64,000 nucleotides of DNA from Mesorhizobium sp. B2-7-2 (GCF_006440775.1 NZ_VFTZ01000011.1:1-64000); one strand, 5' to 3'. Positions 34,585 through 44,952 are shown, counted from the stretch's first letter. The notes: generated by a model from the sequence alone, not told the origin. Numbers and translations are program-made.

Positions 34585-34665
34585 GAAACTGCGCCGCACG
34601 GGGTAGCTCAGCGTCACGCAATTCCGATGGAAAGCTGCTGGAATTACTCTTGAGGGGAGGCGGGC

Positions 34666-35706
34666 ATGAGCGGCGAATTGGTGCTTGTGACCGGCGGCTC
34701 CGGTTTCCTCGGCGCCCATTGCATCCTTGGGCTTTTGAACGCGGGCTACCGCGTGCGCACGAGCGTTCGCTCGGCCAAGCGCGAAGCCGATGTTCTCGCC
34801 ATGTTGAAGGCCGGCGGCGCCGATCCGGGCGATGCGCTTTCCTTTGCCCATGCCGATCTCACGGGCGACAAAGGCTGGGCGGAAGCGGTCGGCGGATGCC
34901 GCTACGTCCTTCACGTCGCTTCGCCTTTTCCGCCCGGCGTGCCGAAGCACGAGGACGACCTGATCGTCCCGGCCAGGGAGGGGGCGTTGCGCGTGCTGCG
35001 GGCCGCGCGCGATGCCGGCGTCGAACGCGTCGTGCTCACCTCGTCCTTTGCCGCCATCGGCTATGGCCAGCTACCGATCGCCGGCCATCCGTTCACGGAA
35101 GAGAACTGGACCGACCTGTCGCAGAAGGTGAGCGCCTATGTGAAATCGAAGACGCTGGCCGAGCGGGCGGCGTGGGATTTCATCGCCGCGCAGGGCGGGT
35201 CGCTGGAGTTGGCGGTCGTCAATCCGGTCGGCATTTTCGGGCCGGTTCTGGGACCGGATCATTCGACGTCGACGGATTTCATCAGGCGCCTGATGGATGG
35301 CGAGATGCCCGGCCTGCCGCGCATGGTGTTCGGCGTGGTCGACGTGCGCGACGTCGCGGACCTGCATCTGCGCGCCATGACCAATCCCGCCGCCAGGGGC
35401 GAGCGGTTCCTGGCCATCAGCGGCGACTTCATGACGATGCTCGAGATCGCGCGGACGCTGAAAGCGCGACTGGGCGACGCAGGCTCGCGCATCACGACCA
35501 GGGTGTTGCCGGACTGGCTGGTCCGGATCGTCGGCCTGTTCGACGGGCAAGCGGCCCAGATCGTGACAGAACTGGGCAAACCGAGGAACGCCACGAGCGC
35601 CAAGGCCGTGCGCCTGCTCGGCTGGGCGCCGCGATCGCGCGAAGACGCGCTCGTCGCGACCGCTGAGAGCCTGATCCGGCTTGGATTGCTCAAGAAGTCG
35701 AAGTGA
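34666..35706 (+). CDS. NAD(P)-dependent epimerase/reductase (extended SDR, dihydroflavonol-reductase-like)
   Basis: The 346-aa protein is an extended short-chain dehydrogenase: cofactor loop VTGGSGFLGAHC near 8-19, HVASPFPPG near 87-95, the active-site serine in LTSSFAAIGYG, and Y-x-x-x-K in AYVKSKTLAE. These match plant dihydroflavonol reductase and yeast Gre2-like aldehyde/ketone reductases. Substrate unknown. GAGGGGAGG stands upstream of the ATG. It is codirectional with kup but separated by 81 bp, and converges on the NmrA-like gene. Confidence 0.87.
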   Translation: MSGELVLVTGGSGFLGAHCILGLLNAGYRVRTSVRSAKREADVLAMLKAGGADPGDALSFAHADLTGDKGWAEAVGGCRYVLHVASPFPPGVPKHEDDLIVPAREGALRVLRAARDAGVERVVLTSSFAAIGYGQLPIAGHPFTEENWTDLSQKVSAYVKSKTLAERAAWDFIAAQGGSLELAVVNPVGIFGPVLGPDHSTSTDFIRRLMDGEMPGLPRMVFGVVDVRDVADLHLRAMTNPAARGERFLAISGDFMTMLEIARTLKARLGDAGSRITTRVLPDWLVRIVGLFDGQAAQIVTELGKPRNATSAKAVRLLGWAPRSREDALVATAESLIRLGLLKKSK

Positions 35707-35745
35707 AGCGCGCCCGCGGGACGACTTCCCCAGGCGCGCCAGACT

Positions 35746-36639
35746 TCAACCGAGCAGGGCAGTCTTATTCGCTTCGAGGAACTGCCTCAGCGTCCGCGGC
35801 TTGCGGCCTGAGAGCTTCTCGACGGCATCGGTCACCTCGCCTATGCGGCCGGCGCGGGTGTTGGCATCGAAGGAGACGATGATGCGGGCGAAGTCCTCGG
35901 GAACGCCCGCCGCTTTCACCCCTTCGGTCAGCGCCTCGTCCGGCAACTGGATGACCTCCAGCGGCTTGCCGATGACTTCGCTCACCAGCGCGGCGATCTC
36001 GCTTGTCGTGTAGGCCTCCGGGCCGGTCAGCGTATGGATTTCGCTCTGCTTCGAGCCGGAAGCGAGGCCGGCAGCAATGGCCGCCGCCATGTCGTCGCGC
36101 GCGCCGTGAGCGACGCGGCCGTCGGCGGCAGAGCTGTACCACTTGCCCGACGCAATGGCGTGCGGCAGCGACATGAACAGGTTCTCCTGGTACCAGCCGT
36201 TGCGGAAGATGGTGTAGGGGATGCCGCTCGCCTTGATCGCCTCTTCGGTGCCGTAATGGTCGCCGGCAAACAGCACCGGCGAGCCGGGCTCCGGATTGGG
36301 CATCGAGGTGTAGAGCAGGTGCGAGACCTTGGCCGCCTTGGCCGCCGCCACCGCTGCCTGGTGCTGCTTCAGGCGCCGGTCGCTTTTCAGGTCGAGCTCG
36401 CCGGTCGAGATGACAAGCACCCGGTCGGCGCCCGTGAACGCTTCTTCCAGCGAAGCCCTATCGTCGAAGTCGGCGACTCTCACAGCGACGCCCCGCGCAG
36501 CCAGATCGGCGAGATTCTCCGGGTTGCGCGTGGTGGCGATGATATTGGCTGGCGCGACTTTCCGTTCGCCAAGCAGATGATTGATGACGGCGCGGCCAAG
36601 ATGGCCGGAAGCACCGGTTACGAGAAGGGTTTCGGTCAT
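35746..36639 (-). CDS. NmrA/QorB-like NAD(P)H-binding oxidoreductase
   Basis: The 297-aa protein is an atypical SDR of the QorB (quinone oxidoreductase 2) type: VTGASGHLGRAVINHLL at the N-terminus for NAD(P), ISTGELD and LLYTSMPNP in the middle, FRNGWYQEN after that. The ATG at 36639 gives the usual start and has AAGGGA upstream; an upstream in-frame ATG at 36771 is unlikely. It diverges from an HxlR regulator, an arrangement known for qorR/qorB-like pairs, and a perfect palindrome lies 40 bp upstream of its start. Confidence 0.88.
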   Translation of the reverse strand: MTETLLVTGASGHLGRAVINHLLGERKVAPANIIATTRNPENLADLAARGVAVRVADFDDRASLEEAFTGADRVLVISTGELDLKSDRRLKQHQAAVAAAKAAKVSHLLYTSMPNPEPGSPVLFAGDHYGTEEAIKASGIPYTIFRNGWYQENLFMSLPHAIASGKWYSSAADGRVAHGARDDMAAAIAAGLASGSKQSEIHTLTGPEAYTTSEIAALVSEVIGKPLEVIQLPDEALTEGVKAAGVPEDFARIIVSFDANTRAGRIGEVTDAVEKLSGRKPRTLRQFLEANKTALLG

Positions 36640-36678
36640 CGGGTATCCCTTGAAAATGCCAATGGCGGGTCTGATTGA

Positions 36679-36697
36679 TGGTCTCAAAAAGAGACCA
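36679..36697. promoter_or_regulatory. TGGTCTC-AAAAA-GAGACCA operator (probable HxlR site)
   Basis: Perfect 7-bp arms with a 5-base A spacer lie 40 bp upstream of the QorB-like start in the divergent region with the HxlR gene. Length and symmetry fit a dimeric winged-helix repressor site. The HxlR protein next door is the natural candidate. Confidence 0.65.
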
Positions 36698-36781
36698 GCG
36701 CTAAAATAGGAATTGACCGCAGGCCGTAAAGAAGGCAGTTTTTCGGGAGGTAGGCACTGCGAGGGAACCACCCCGGCCGGC

Positions 36782-36890
36782 CTAAAGCGCGTCGCGATCT
36801 TTCAGATTCGCTCCATGCGCTTTAGGTTTTTGATTTTTACGCATGTCTTTATCCTGAAACCGGTTCCCGCTTTCGGGAGACATGCTTTAG
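36782..36890. repeat. Two-palindrome RIME-like repeat
   Basis: CTAAAGCGC...GCGCTTTAG (36782-36825) is followed by GCATGTC...GACATGC (36841-36886) with TTTTTGATTTTTAC between. This modular pair is a dispersed rhizobial repeat. It fills most of the region directly upstream of the HxlR gene, so its promoter must lie inside or beside the repeat. Confidence 0.75.
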
Positions 36891-36911
36891 TTTCGATCAG
36901 CGGATGTCGCG

Positions 36912-37316
36912 ATGGACAGCAAGATCTTCAATCTGAAAGCCAAGCTCGAGGTCTACAAGGCCATGACGAACGGCGCCAATTTCGCCGATTGTCCGGTCCG
37001 CGACGTGATCCAGGGCATCAGCGGCAAATGGAGCTCGCTGCTGGTGATGGCGCTGGCCGAGAAGCCCTATCGCTTTGGCGAGCTGCGCCGGTTGGTTCCC
37101 GACATTTCGCAGCGCATGCTGACGCAGACGCTCCATGATCTGCAGCGGGACGGATATGTGCACCGCGAAGTATTCCCGACCAAGCCGCCGAGTGTCGAAT
37201 ATAGCCTGACCGATCTTGGACGCTCGATGTTCCTGCCTCTGCAACAGCTCGTTCAATGGGCCGAACTCAATCATGACGCGGTGCGCGCCGCCCGCGCCGC
37301 CTTCGACGCTGCCTAG
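36912..37316 (+). CDS. HxlR family transcriptional regulator
   Basis: The 134-aa winged-helix protein contains the HxlR/DUF24 landmarks: a cysteine near the N-terminus ([11 protein letters not shown]27) of the kind that senses quinones or electrophiles in QorR and HypR, then [32 protein letters not shown] as the recognition helix, and [10 protein letters not shown]. It diverges from the QorB-like oxidoreductase and probably represses it until the Cys is modified. This role is inferred from family and position. Confidence 0.9.
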   Translation: MDSKIFNLKAKLEVYKAMTNGANFADCPVRDVIQGISGKWSSLLVMALAEKPYRFGELRRLVPDISQRMLTQTLHDLQRDGYVHREVFPTKPPSVEYSLTDLGRSMFLPLQQLVQWAELNHDAVRAARAAFDAA

Positions 37317-37405
37317 GGCTGATCTCTCGACACAAGCGTCAAAGCGCCCGATTGATCCGGCGCGTTCCAAGCGGGATTGTCCCCGCAGGGTCGGGTTGGG
37401 GGACG

Positions 37406-38635
37406 ATGGGCAAGTCTTACGAGATCGCGATTGCTGGCGCTGGTCCGGCCGGACTGGCAGCAGCGCTTTACCTCAAGCGGGCAGGGCACAAGGTCACCAT
37501 TTTCGAGCGCTTCAACGCGCCGAAGCCTGTCGGTTCCGGCCTCATCCTGCAGCCGACCGGGTTGACCGTGCTCGCCGATCTCGGCCTGCTCGACGAGATC
37601 CTTTCGCTTGGCAGCCGTATCGAGCGGCTGCACGGCACCGACTCCGGCAGCGGGCGCACGGTGCTCGAAGTCCGCTATGACGCGCGGCGCGGCAGCCGCT
37701 TCGGCCTCGCGGTGCATCGGGCGGCGCTGTTCGGGGTGCTCTACCGCGCCGCCTTGCGCGATGCGATCGCCATCGAAACCAATGTCGAGGTCGAAACGCT
37801 GGAAGTCGGCGAACGGGCGACGCTGGTCTGCGGCAACGGCAGGCGGCTCGGCACCTTCGACCTCATTGTCGATGCCAGCGGCGCGCGCTCGAAACTGCGG
37901 TCATATCTCGGCGATAACGCCATGCCACGGCCGCTCGCCTATGGCGCATTCTGGGCGTCGCTTGGCTGGCGGGACGGCTTTGACAGAAGCGCGCTGCTGC
38001 AGCGCTATGACAAGGCGAGCGTCATGGTCGGCGTGCTGCCGATCGGCCGGCCGGAGCCCGGCGCGCAAGAGATGGCGGCCTTTTTCTGGAGCCTCAAGCC
38101 GGCCGATGCCGAACAGATAAAGGCGAAGGGCCTCGATGCCTGGAAAGCGAGGGTGGTCTCTGTGTGGCCAGAGTGCGAGGCTTTCACCAGCCAGATCGAC
38201 AGTTTCGAGCAGCTCTCGCTCGCCCGTTATGGCCACCACACGATGACATTGCCGGCCGGCCGGCGGCTTGCCGTCATCGGCGACGCGGCGCATTCGACCA
38301 GCCCGCAGCTCGGGCAAGGCGCGAACATGGCGCTGCTCGACGCGGCGGCGCTCAGCCATGCGCTGGCGCACGCGAAAGGTGTCGACGACGCGCTCGACAC
38401 CTACGCGAAGGCAAGGCGCTGGCACGTGCGCGTGTTCCAGGCGCTGTCGCGGTCGCTGACGCCATTCTACCAGTCGGACTCCGCGGCCTTGCCCTTTGTC
38501 CGCGACCGTGTGGTCGCGGCGCTGGCAAGAGTTCCGCCAGGGCCGCAACTCCTTGCGGCCATGGTCGCTGGTACGGTAATCGATCCGTTCAGGCGGATCG
38601 GGCTTGCGGAGTTGCAATGGCCTGCTCCCGGATGA
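37406..38635 (+). CDS. FAD-dependent aromatic-type monooxygenase
   Basis: The 409-aa protein is a class A flavoprotein hydroxylase (PHBH/UbiH fold): FAD loop GAGPAG at 11-16, an E-R pair at 34-35 (IFERF), the DG-like segment VDASGARS, and the second FAD motif GDAAHSTSPQLGQG. It likely hydroxylates an aromatic ring or another small substrate. The ATG at 37406 is preferred to 37352, which would add an odd N-terminus. It follows the HxlR gene by 89 bp and converges on the GST gene, overlapping it by 47 bp. Confidence 0.88.
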   Translation: MGKSYEIAIAGAGPAGLAAALYLKRAGHKVTIFERFNAPKPVGSGLILQPTGLTVLADLGLLDEILSLGSRIERLHGTDSGSGRTVLEVRYDARRGSRFGLAVHRAALFGVLYRAALRDAIAIETNVEVETLEVGERATLVCGNGRRLGTFDLIVDASGARSKLRSYLGDNAMPRPLAYGAFWASLGWRDGFDRSALLQRYDKASVMVGVLPIGRPEPGAQEMAAFFWSLKPADAEQIKAKGLDAWKARVVSVWPECEAFTSQIDSFEQLSLARYGHHTMTLPAGRRLAVIGDAAHSTSPQLGQGANMALLDAAALSHALAHAKGVDDALDTYAKARRWHVRVFQALSRSLTPFYQSDSAALPFVRDRVVAALARVPPGPQLLAAMVAGTVIDPFRRIGLAELQWPAPG

Positions 38636-39308
38636 TCTCGGACAGATAAGATCTTTTTGCCCGTAGGAAGGCATGCAGCCGCTGCGGATAGTCAAGGCTG
38701 ACGGCTTCCTTCACCGACCGGCGTTTGCTCAAGGCCGCGCGCCATGCCTGGACGAGCGGCTTGCCGTCCAGAATGCCGAAATCGGAGATGCTGTCGAACG
38801 TGTCGACATAGCGGAAGACCGGTCCGTAGACGGCGTCGACCAGCGAGAAACGATCTCCGGCAAACCACGGACCGCCTTGCCTTGCCGCGAGTTCTACTTC
38901 CACACGCGCGAACATCCCGGACAAGCCTGCGCTTTCATGGAGGAAAGCGGCTTCGTCGGCAGCGGAATAGAAGCGGCCGATGGCATTGAGGATTGCCGAG
39001 CCGAATTCGATCCAGGCGCGATGCCTGGCTCGGAGCAGCGGATCGGCAGGGTGCAAGGGATTGGCCTCCGTCTCCTCGAGAAATTCGAGGATGACGGCGG
39101 ATTCGAAAATGACTTCCTGCGCGTTGCCATGCCGGACGCGCAGCAGCGGCACCTTGCCGAGCGGCGAGACCGCCTTGAACCAGTCGGGCTTGTTGGCAAG
39201 GTCGACATCGACCCGTTCGAACGGCACGCCTTTCTCGGCAAGCGAGATCGCGGCGCGCTGGACGTAGGGGCAGAGGTGATGGCTGACGAGGGTGAGCCTG
39301 GCGGTCAT
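38589..39308 (-). CDS. Glutathione S-transferase family protein (Cys-type, omega-like)
   Basis: The 239-aa protein has a thioredoxin-like N-terminal domain with LCPYVQR (Cys13), FESAVILEFLEE as the glutathione gamma-glutamyl motif, and an all-helical C-terminal domain. CPYxQR is typical of omega/dehydroascorbate-reductase-like GSTs, which do thiol transfer rather than conjugation. ATG 39308 has GGGGGGAA upstream and starts one base after the Rieske stop, so the two are an operon controlled by the divergent MarR. Confidence 0.88.
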   Translation of the reverse strand: MTARLTLVSHHLCPYVQRAAISLAEKGVPFERVDVDLANKPDWFKAVSPLGKVPLLRVRHGNAQEVIFESAVILEFLEETEANPLHPADPLLRARHRAWIEFGSAILNAIGRFYSAADEAAFLHESAGLSGMFARVEVELAARQGGPWFAGDRFSLVDAVYGPVFRYVDTFDSISDFGILDGKPLVQAWRAALSKRRSVKEAVSLDYPQRLHAFLRAKRSYLSEIIREQAIATPQARSA

Positions 39309-39309
39309 C

Positions 39310-39609
39310 TCATTCCCCCCAGACATAGTTCAGCGCGCCGTCTTCGACGCGGGTCGACAGGAGCATCAGGCGGGAGCCCTTCGGCGTCGGGCCTTCCAGG
39401 CGCTCGCCGCTTGCAATGTCGAATTTCGCGCCATGCCATCGGCAGACAAATGAGCCGTCCTTGCATTCCAGCGGCCCGCCGAAATGCAGGCAGGCATTGG
39501 CCGCGGCGCGGATCCGCTCGCCGCTGCGCCAGACATGGACCTCGCGGCCGAAGAACGGCGCGATCAGGCTGCCGGTTTGCGGGATATCGGCGATCTTTGC
39601 AGATTTCAT
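39310..39609 (-). CDS. Rieske [2Fe-2S] ferredoxin-type protein
   Basis: The 99-aa protein is a free-standing Rieske ferredoxin. Its cluster ligands are C40-x-H42 (ACLHFGG) and C56-x-x-H59 (CRWHGAKF), with the usual spacing. It would pass electrons to an oxygenase or reductase. It is the first gene of a two-gene operon with the GST and stands opposite MarR across a region with three copies of a 14-bp palindrome. Confidence 0.92.
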   Translation of the reverse strand: MKSAKIADIPQTGSLIAPFFGREVHVWRSGERIRAAANACLHFGGPLECKDGSFVCRWHGAKFDIASGERLEGPTPKGSRLMLLSTRVEDGALNYVWGE

Positions 39610-39632
39610 GTTTCATCGGAGAACTCCATGTC

Positions 39633-39693
39633 GATGCGTTTGCATCTATATGGATGCGTTTGCATCGATCGTCAAGCTTGATGCATTTGCATC
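39633..39693. promoter_or_regulatory. Triple 14-bp palindromic operator (GATGCRTTTGCATC)
   Basis: Three copies of GATGC-RTTT-GCATC lie at 39633-39646, 39653-39666 and 39680-39693, in the 103-bp gap between the divergent Rieske-GST operon and MarR. The first two are identical and 20 bp apart (about two helical turns); the third starts 27 bp later and differs by one base. The number, symmetry and place fit a cooperative MarR operator controlling both sides. Confidence 0.85.
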
Positions 39694-39712
39694 TATCCGC
39701 TAGGCTGCGCCG

Positions 39713-40168
39713 ATGACGAAGAGATCCCCATCGCCCGAAGCCGTCACCGCCTGGGCGCGCCTCATGCGCGTCTCGCGCCAACTGGTCGAAAAGACCGAGG
39801 ACGCGCTGAAAGCCAGCGGGCTGCCGCCGCTAGGCTGGTATGATGTGCTGCACGAGCTGGCGGAAGCGGGCGAGGGAGGACTCAGGCCATTCGAGCTGAT
39901 CGATCGCGTTCTGTTGGCGCAGTACGGCGTTTCAAGGCTGCTGGCCCGGCTGGAAGCGGATGGCCTGGTCGAAAAGCTCCCCGTTTCGGATGACGGCCGG
40001 GGCCAGACCGTGCGCATCACGCCAAGCGGTCGGGACATGCGCCGCCGCATCTGGGCCGTCTACGGCGCTTCGATCGCGGAATTGATGGGCGACAGGCTGT
40101 CAGCCAAAGAGCTGGAGATGCTTGCCGGGTTGCTCGGGCGGCTGCGCGATCCGCCTGTCACGGACTGA
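39713..40168 (+). CDS. MarR family transcriptional regulator
   Basis: The 151-aa protein has the MarR winged-helix core: LPPLGWYDVLHELAE, LIDRVLLAQYGVSRLLARLE as recognition helix, and the wing VSDDGRGQTVRITPSG. Helical N- and C-terminal ends make the dimer. It diverges from the Rieske-GST operon and three operator copies separate them, so it likely represses both itself and that operon and is released by a small aromatic or oxidant ligand. Confidence 0.92.
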   Translation: MTKRSPSPEAVTAWARLMRVSRQLVEKTEDALKASGLPPLGWYDVLHELAEAGEGGLRPFELIDRVLLAQYGVSRLLARLEADGLVEKLPVSDDGRGQTVRITPSGRDMRRRIWAVYGASIAELMGDRLSAKELEMLAGLLGRLRDPPVTD

Positions 40169-40189
40169 AATCCATCAGCCGACGAGCGT

Positions 40190-40624
40190 TCAGGGCAGGC
40201 GCAAGGCCCATAGAAATGCGATCGTCGCCAGCCCGCCCAGCGCGACACGGACCAGATGCAACTCGCCCCACCTGACGATCAATGACCTCGCCTGAGAATT
40301 GGCGGCCTCGGCATCCATCGCCTCCAGCTTCCGGTTCGTCGGCATCATCACCAGCAGCGTCCATGGCCAAGGCAGAATGATGAACAGCGCACCGGCCAGA
40401 TAGGCCGACGCGCCGGTCAGCCACCAGGCGATCAAGCCGAGAACGCAGGCGACCATGGCAATCGAGGCCTGCATGGCGGCGCCGCGCTTATAGGAGGGCT
40501 GCCATTCGCGCAGCAACGCCTGGTCGTCGAGGCCAAGCCGCGCAGGCTGCTCCGCGACGCTGACATAGACAGCGGCACCGGTGAAAGCGGCGGCCACAGC
40601 CAGGGCGAGCAGACCGACCAGCAT
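40190..40624 (-). CDS. DUF1772 membrane protein (anthrone-oxygenase-like)
   Basis: The 144-aa protein has four hydrophobic segments (about 2-20, 48-66, 70-88 and 122-140) and a conserved LLVMMPTNRKLE loop, as in DUF1772 proteins. The family includes fungal anthrone oxygenases, but bacterial members are mostly uncharacterised. The start at 40624 begins with a membrane helix; the frame runs far upstream as a shadow of the TetR gene. It diverges from a TetR regulator with an operator-like sequence between. Confidence 0.8.
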   Translation of the reverse strand: MLVGLLALAVAAAFTGAAVYVSVAEQPARLGLDDQALLREWQPSYKRGAAMQASIAMVACVLGLIAWWLTGASAYLAGALFIILPWPWTLLVMMPTNRKLEAMDAEAANSQARSLIVRWGELHLVRVALGGLATIAFLWALRLP

Positions 40625-40692
40625 CGTATCCCTCCGGCAAGGAAATGGAAAATAGGGCTTGCATGACGTCCGGCAATACGGCATAGAGCCGA

Positions 40693-40710
40693 ACCGTAAC
40701 GTACGGTACG
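40693..40710. promoter_or_regulatory. Probable TetR operator
   Basis: Two overlapping inverted repeats, ACCGT-AACGT-ACGGT (40693-40707) and CGTAC-G-GTACG (40700-40710), lie in the 118-bp divergent gap between the DUF1772 gene and the TetR gene. Nested symmetry of this type is common for TetR sites. Confidence 0.6.
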
Positions 40711-40742
40711 CACCGGTCTTGTTGACGTAGCCGAGGGCAAAC

Positions 40743-42441
<1,699 letters not shown>

Positions 42442-42499
42442 GGCGATCCACATCTTTTTGCCTGCGCGTCCTCGGGCTTCGCCCTGCGGTCGCGCGGAT

Positions 42500-42537
42500 G
42501 ATCGCCAAGAACAAGCTCGTCGACAAGGCGAAGAACT
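42500..42537 (+). repeat. Direct repeat 2: extra copy of the ilvC 3' end (38 bp)
   Basis: An exact copy of 42402-42439, offset by 98 bp. Between the two lie 60 bp containing CTCGGGCTTCGCCC-type sequence. A strong terminator follows at 42566, so this second copy sits where the original end of ilvC would be expected. Confidence 0.95.
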
Positions 42538-42565
42538 GATCTTCGATTTCACCGTTGCATTCCAT

Positions 42566-42598
42566 AGGCCGGCGGAGCGATCCGCCGGCCTTTCTTTG
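42566..42598 (+). terminator. ilvC terminator
   Basis: A perfect 11-bp stem (AGGCCGGCGGA at 42566-42576, TCCGCCGGCCT at 42581-42591) with loop GCGA and a T-rich tail TTTCTTTG. It lies 29 bp after the second copy of the ilvC end. Confidence 0.88.
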
Positions 42599-42625
42599 CC
42601 AAGCAAGCTGGTCGGGTCCGGGAAT

Positions 42626-42910
42626 TTAGCCGTAATGCCAGTGCGGCTTGGGCTCGGTGCCGGTGAACTCGACGCCGATGCGGTCCTCGCGGCGCCAACG
42701 CACCACCGCCCTGTAGCCGATGCCGTCGATCGGCACATAGAGAAGGAATTCGTCCGGCACGCGTGCATCGATCGGCACTTTCAACTCTGCGCCGTTAGCA
42801 TGCATGTTGCGCACCGTGCATCTGACCTCGGAATTGTTGATGCCGGTCAGGATCGCCGCGCCTTTGAGCACGCGTTGCCTGTGTTGGTTTCTGTGTTCGT
42901 TTTCGGCCAT
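42626..42910 (-). CDS. PilZ domain protein
   Basis: The 94-aa protein fits a single PilZ domain, a c-di-GMP-binding fold: a basic start (NQHRQRVLKGAAIL) in place of RxxxR, then VRNMHANGAELKVP corresponding to D/N-x-S-x-x-G, and VRWRREDRIGVEF at the end. The Ser of the motif is replaced (NMHANG), so nucleotide binding is uncertain. The start could be further upstream (42949 or TTG 42961). It might be a target of the diguanylate cyclase at 9.3 kb, but nothing links them directly. Confidence 0.78.
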   Translation of the reverse strand: MAENEHRNQHRQRVLKGAAILTGINNSEVRCTVRNMHANGAELKVPIDARVPDEFLLYVPIDGIGYRAVVRWRREDRIGVEFTGTEPKPHWHYG

Positions 42911-43033
42911 GGCGTGCACGTCTCGCACCCCGTTCGCGCGAATCGTCATATTGGGGGACAACGGCGTGGATGAATAGCCGCCGCCGATGAATTTAGGGTT
43001 ATCGGCCGATGGCGGGCACAGGTTGCGGCAAAA

Positions 43034-43066
43034 ACAAAAACGGCGCCCGCGAAGGGCGCCGTTTCA
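43034..43066 (-). terminator. Terminator of the BA14K gene
   Basis: AAACGGCGCCC (43038-43048) and GGGCGCCGTTT (43054-43064) form an 11-bp perfect stem with a 5-base loop; on the minus strand it is followed by a T-rich tract (TTTTTGTTTTT). It stands 20 bp after the BA14K stop. Confidence 0.85.
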
Positions 43067-43084
43067 TCCTTCATGCCGAAGGGC

Positions 43085-43672
43085 TCAGATATAGGGCGAG
43101 ATGCACTGCCGGCGCGGGCCGTAGTTGGGCTGGAACGTGTTGTCCCAGGCCCGATAGGACCGGTAGCGGTCGTAGCACCATTGGACATGGGCCCTGGAAA
43201 GCCGCTCGGTCCGGTAGATGCGCCGCGGCTGAACGTAGCGCGGGTAAGGGTCGTAATAGTATGGATCGTAGTAGTTGTTGTAGGCGAGGCTACCCAGGCC
43301 CAGGCCTAGGCCCAGCCCCAGAAGGGCGGCGTCACCATTGTCGAAACCCCGGTGATGGCGATGATGCCGCCAGCGCCAGTCGCCGCCACCGTCCCAGTTG
43401 CGGGAGAAATGACGAGAGCGGAAGTCGTCGCCGCGCCATCTGAAATCCCGGCCGCGCCAGTCGCCACCGCGCCGCCAGCGCCAATCATACATCCCCCGCC
43501 GGTCGTTGCCGCCGGCCCAGCTGTCGCGGATGGGTATGATGGTTGCCGCCGTGCTGGTTGCGGTCGACAGATCGGGTTGCAGGATCGGTCCAGCGACCGA
43601 TGGCGCCGTCACGCCGGTAACGAGGCCCAGGACCAGGAGGCCGGATCTCATGGAAGAAAAAAGCGGTTTCAT
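43085..43672 (-). CDS. BA14K family secreted protein
   Basis: The 195-aa protein has a signal peptide (about 1-28, [17 protein letters not shown]), a long Arg/Trp/Asp/Gly-rich low-complexity part with WRW and RGRDFRW repeats, a small Gly/Leu hydrophobic stretch ([11 protein letters not shown]), a Tyr/Pro-rich part, and a C-terminal BA14K domain ([19 protein letters not shown], then [10 protein letters not shown]) with two conserved Cys. BA14K is the Brucella 14-kDa immunoreactive, lectin-like antigen. ATG 43672 with GGAGAG upstream is preferred to the longer frame. Confidence 0.85.
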   Translation of the reverse strand: MKPLFSSMRSGLLVLGLVTGVTAPSVAGPILQPDLSTATSTAATIIPIRDSWAGGNDRRGMYDWRWRRGGDWRGRDFRWRGDDFRSRHFSRNWDGGGDWRWRHHRHHRGFDNGDAALLGLGLGLGLGSLAYNNYYDPYYYDPYPRYVQPRRIYRTERLSRAHVQWCYDRYRSYRAWDNTFQPNYGPRRQCISPYI

Positions 43673-43839
43673 CTCACTCTCCAAGGAGCAAAGGCCCCAC
43701 GCCCAGCACAACTCGGGAAGAGGCCCATTGTTGGAACTTTCCGTCTGAACGGAGGATGAACGGAAAGGTTCCATCAACCATAACGAGTATCGGGCATGGC
43801 TCTTGTTTTCGTCCCCGCTTGCGGGCAAAGGTCACGACC

Positions 43840-44952
43840 ATGTCGCTGCGGCTTGCCACCTTCAATGTCGAGAACCTGATGAGCAGGTTCGATTTCTCGG
43901 GCTATCGCAACCAGCTCAACGAAGACCGCACGCTGGCGCTGTTCGATATTCAGAGCGAGGCCGAATACCGGTTTCTCGAGCAGGCCCGTGCCATCGCCCA
44001 GTCCGACGACACGCGCCAGCTGACGGCGCTCGCCATAGCAGCCACCCGCGCCGATATCATCTGCATGCAGGAGGTCGACAATATCGAGGCGCTGAAGGCT
44101 TTCGAATATGGCTATCTGTTCAAGATGATCGGCCAGGGCTACCGGCAGAAATACACCACCGCCGGCAACGATACGCGCGGCATCGATGTCGCGGTGATGA
44201 TGCGCAACGAAACCGCGCAAGGGCAGCCGATCGACTTCGTGCGCATGACCAGCCATGCCTATGTCACCTTCGAACAGTTCGGCCTGTTCACGCCGGAGCT
44301 CGCCGCGCTCGGCTATCTCGCCAATGAGCGTGTCTTTCGCCGCGACTGCCTGGAGATCGACCTGAGGGTCGGCGGCGTGCCGTTGACGCTCTATCTGGTG
44401 CATTTCAAATCGATGGGGCCGCCGCGCAACGGGCTGGATGGCCGCCAGGCGTCGATGCCGCTGCGCATTGCCGAAGCGCAAGCGGTGCGCCGCATCGTCG
44501 AAGAGCGTTTCGGCAAGGACCATGCCGCCGACAAACGCTGGGCGATCTGCGGCGACATGAACGATTACCGGCAACGCGTGAAGATCGATGGCGACGCCAT
44601 TGACGGCTACCATTTCGAGGTCATCGACGAAGCCCGGTCCTCGATCGATGTGCTCACCGCCGGCGGCTTTTGCGAGAATGTTGTCGAGCGGCGTCCGGAG
44701 ATGGACCGCTGGAGCTTCTACCATACGCGCGGCCCGGAGGAGCGGCACCTTTGCCAGCTCGACTATATCCTGCTGTCGAAGGCGCTGGCCGCGAAGAACG
44801 CCACCGCCGTTCCCGACATCATCCGCAACGGCCAGCCCTGGCGCACCATATTTCCGCCCGGACAGGAGGTCGAACGTTTCCCGCGCGCGGGCTGGGACAG
44901 GCCGAAAGCGTCGGACCATTGCCCGGTGGCGATCACACTGGACATGGCATGA
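43840..44952 (+). CDS. Endonuclease/exonuclease/phosphatase family protein
   Basis: The 370-aa protein has the EEP fold: LRLATFNVENLM at the start, the metal ligand Glu in ICMQEVDN, HFKSMGPP, CGDMNDY, and the C-terminal SDHCPVAITL with the general-base His. These proteins cut phosphodiester bonds in DNA or other substrates; the exact one is unknown. There is no signal peptide. The ATG at 43840 is favoured over 43756. The stop overlaps the NUDIX start by 4 bp. Confidence 0.88.
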   Translation: MSLRLATFNVENLMSRFDFSGYRNQLNEDRTLALFDIQSEAEYRFLEQARAIAQSDDTRQLTALAIAATRADIICMQEVDNIEALKAFEYGYLFKMIGQGYRQKYTTAGNDTRGIDVAVMMRNETAQGQPIDFVRMTSHAYVTFEQFGLFTPELAALGYLANERVFRRDCLEIDLRVGGVPLTLYLVHFKSMGPPRNGLDGRQASMPLRIAEAQAVRRIVEERFGKDHAADKRWAICGDMNDYRQRVKIDGDAIDGYHFEVIDEARSSIDVLTAGGFCENVVERRPEMDRWSFYHTRGPEERHLCQLDYILLSKALAAKNATAVPDIIRNGQPWRTIFPPGQEVERFPRAGWDRPKASDHCPVAITLDMA

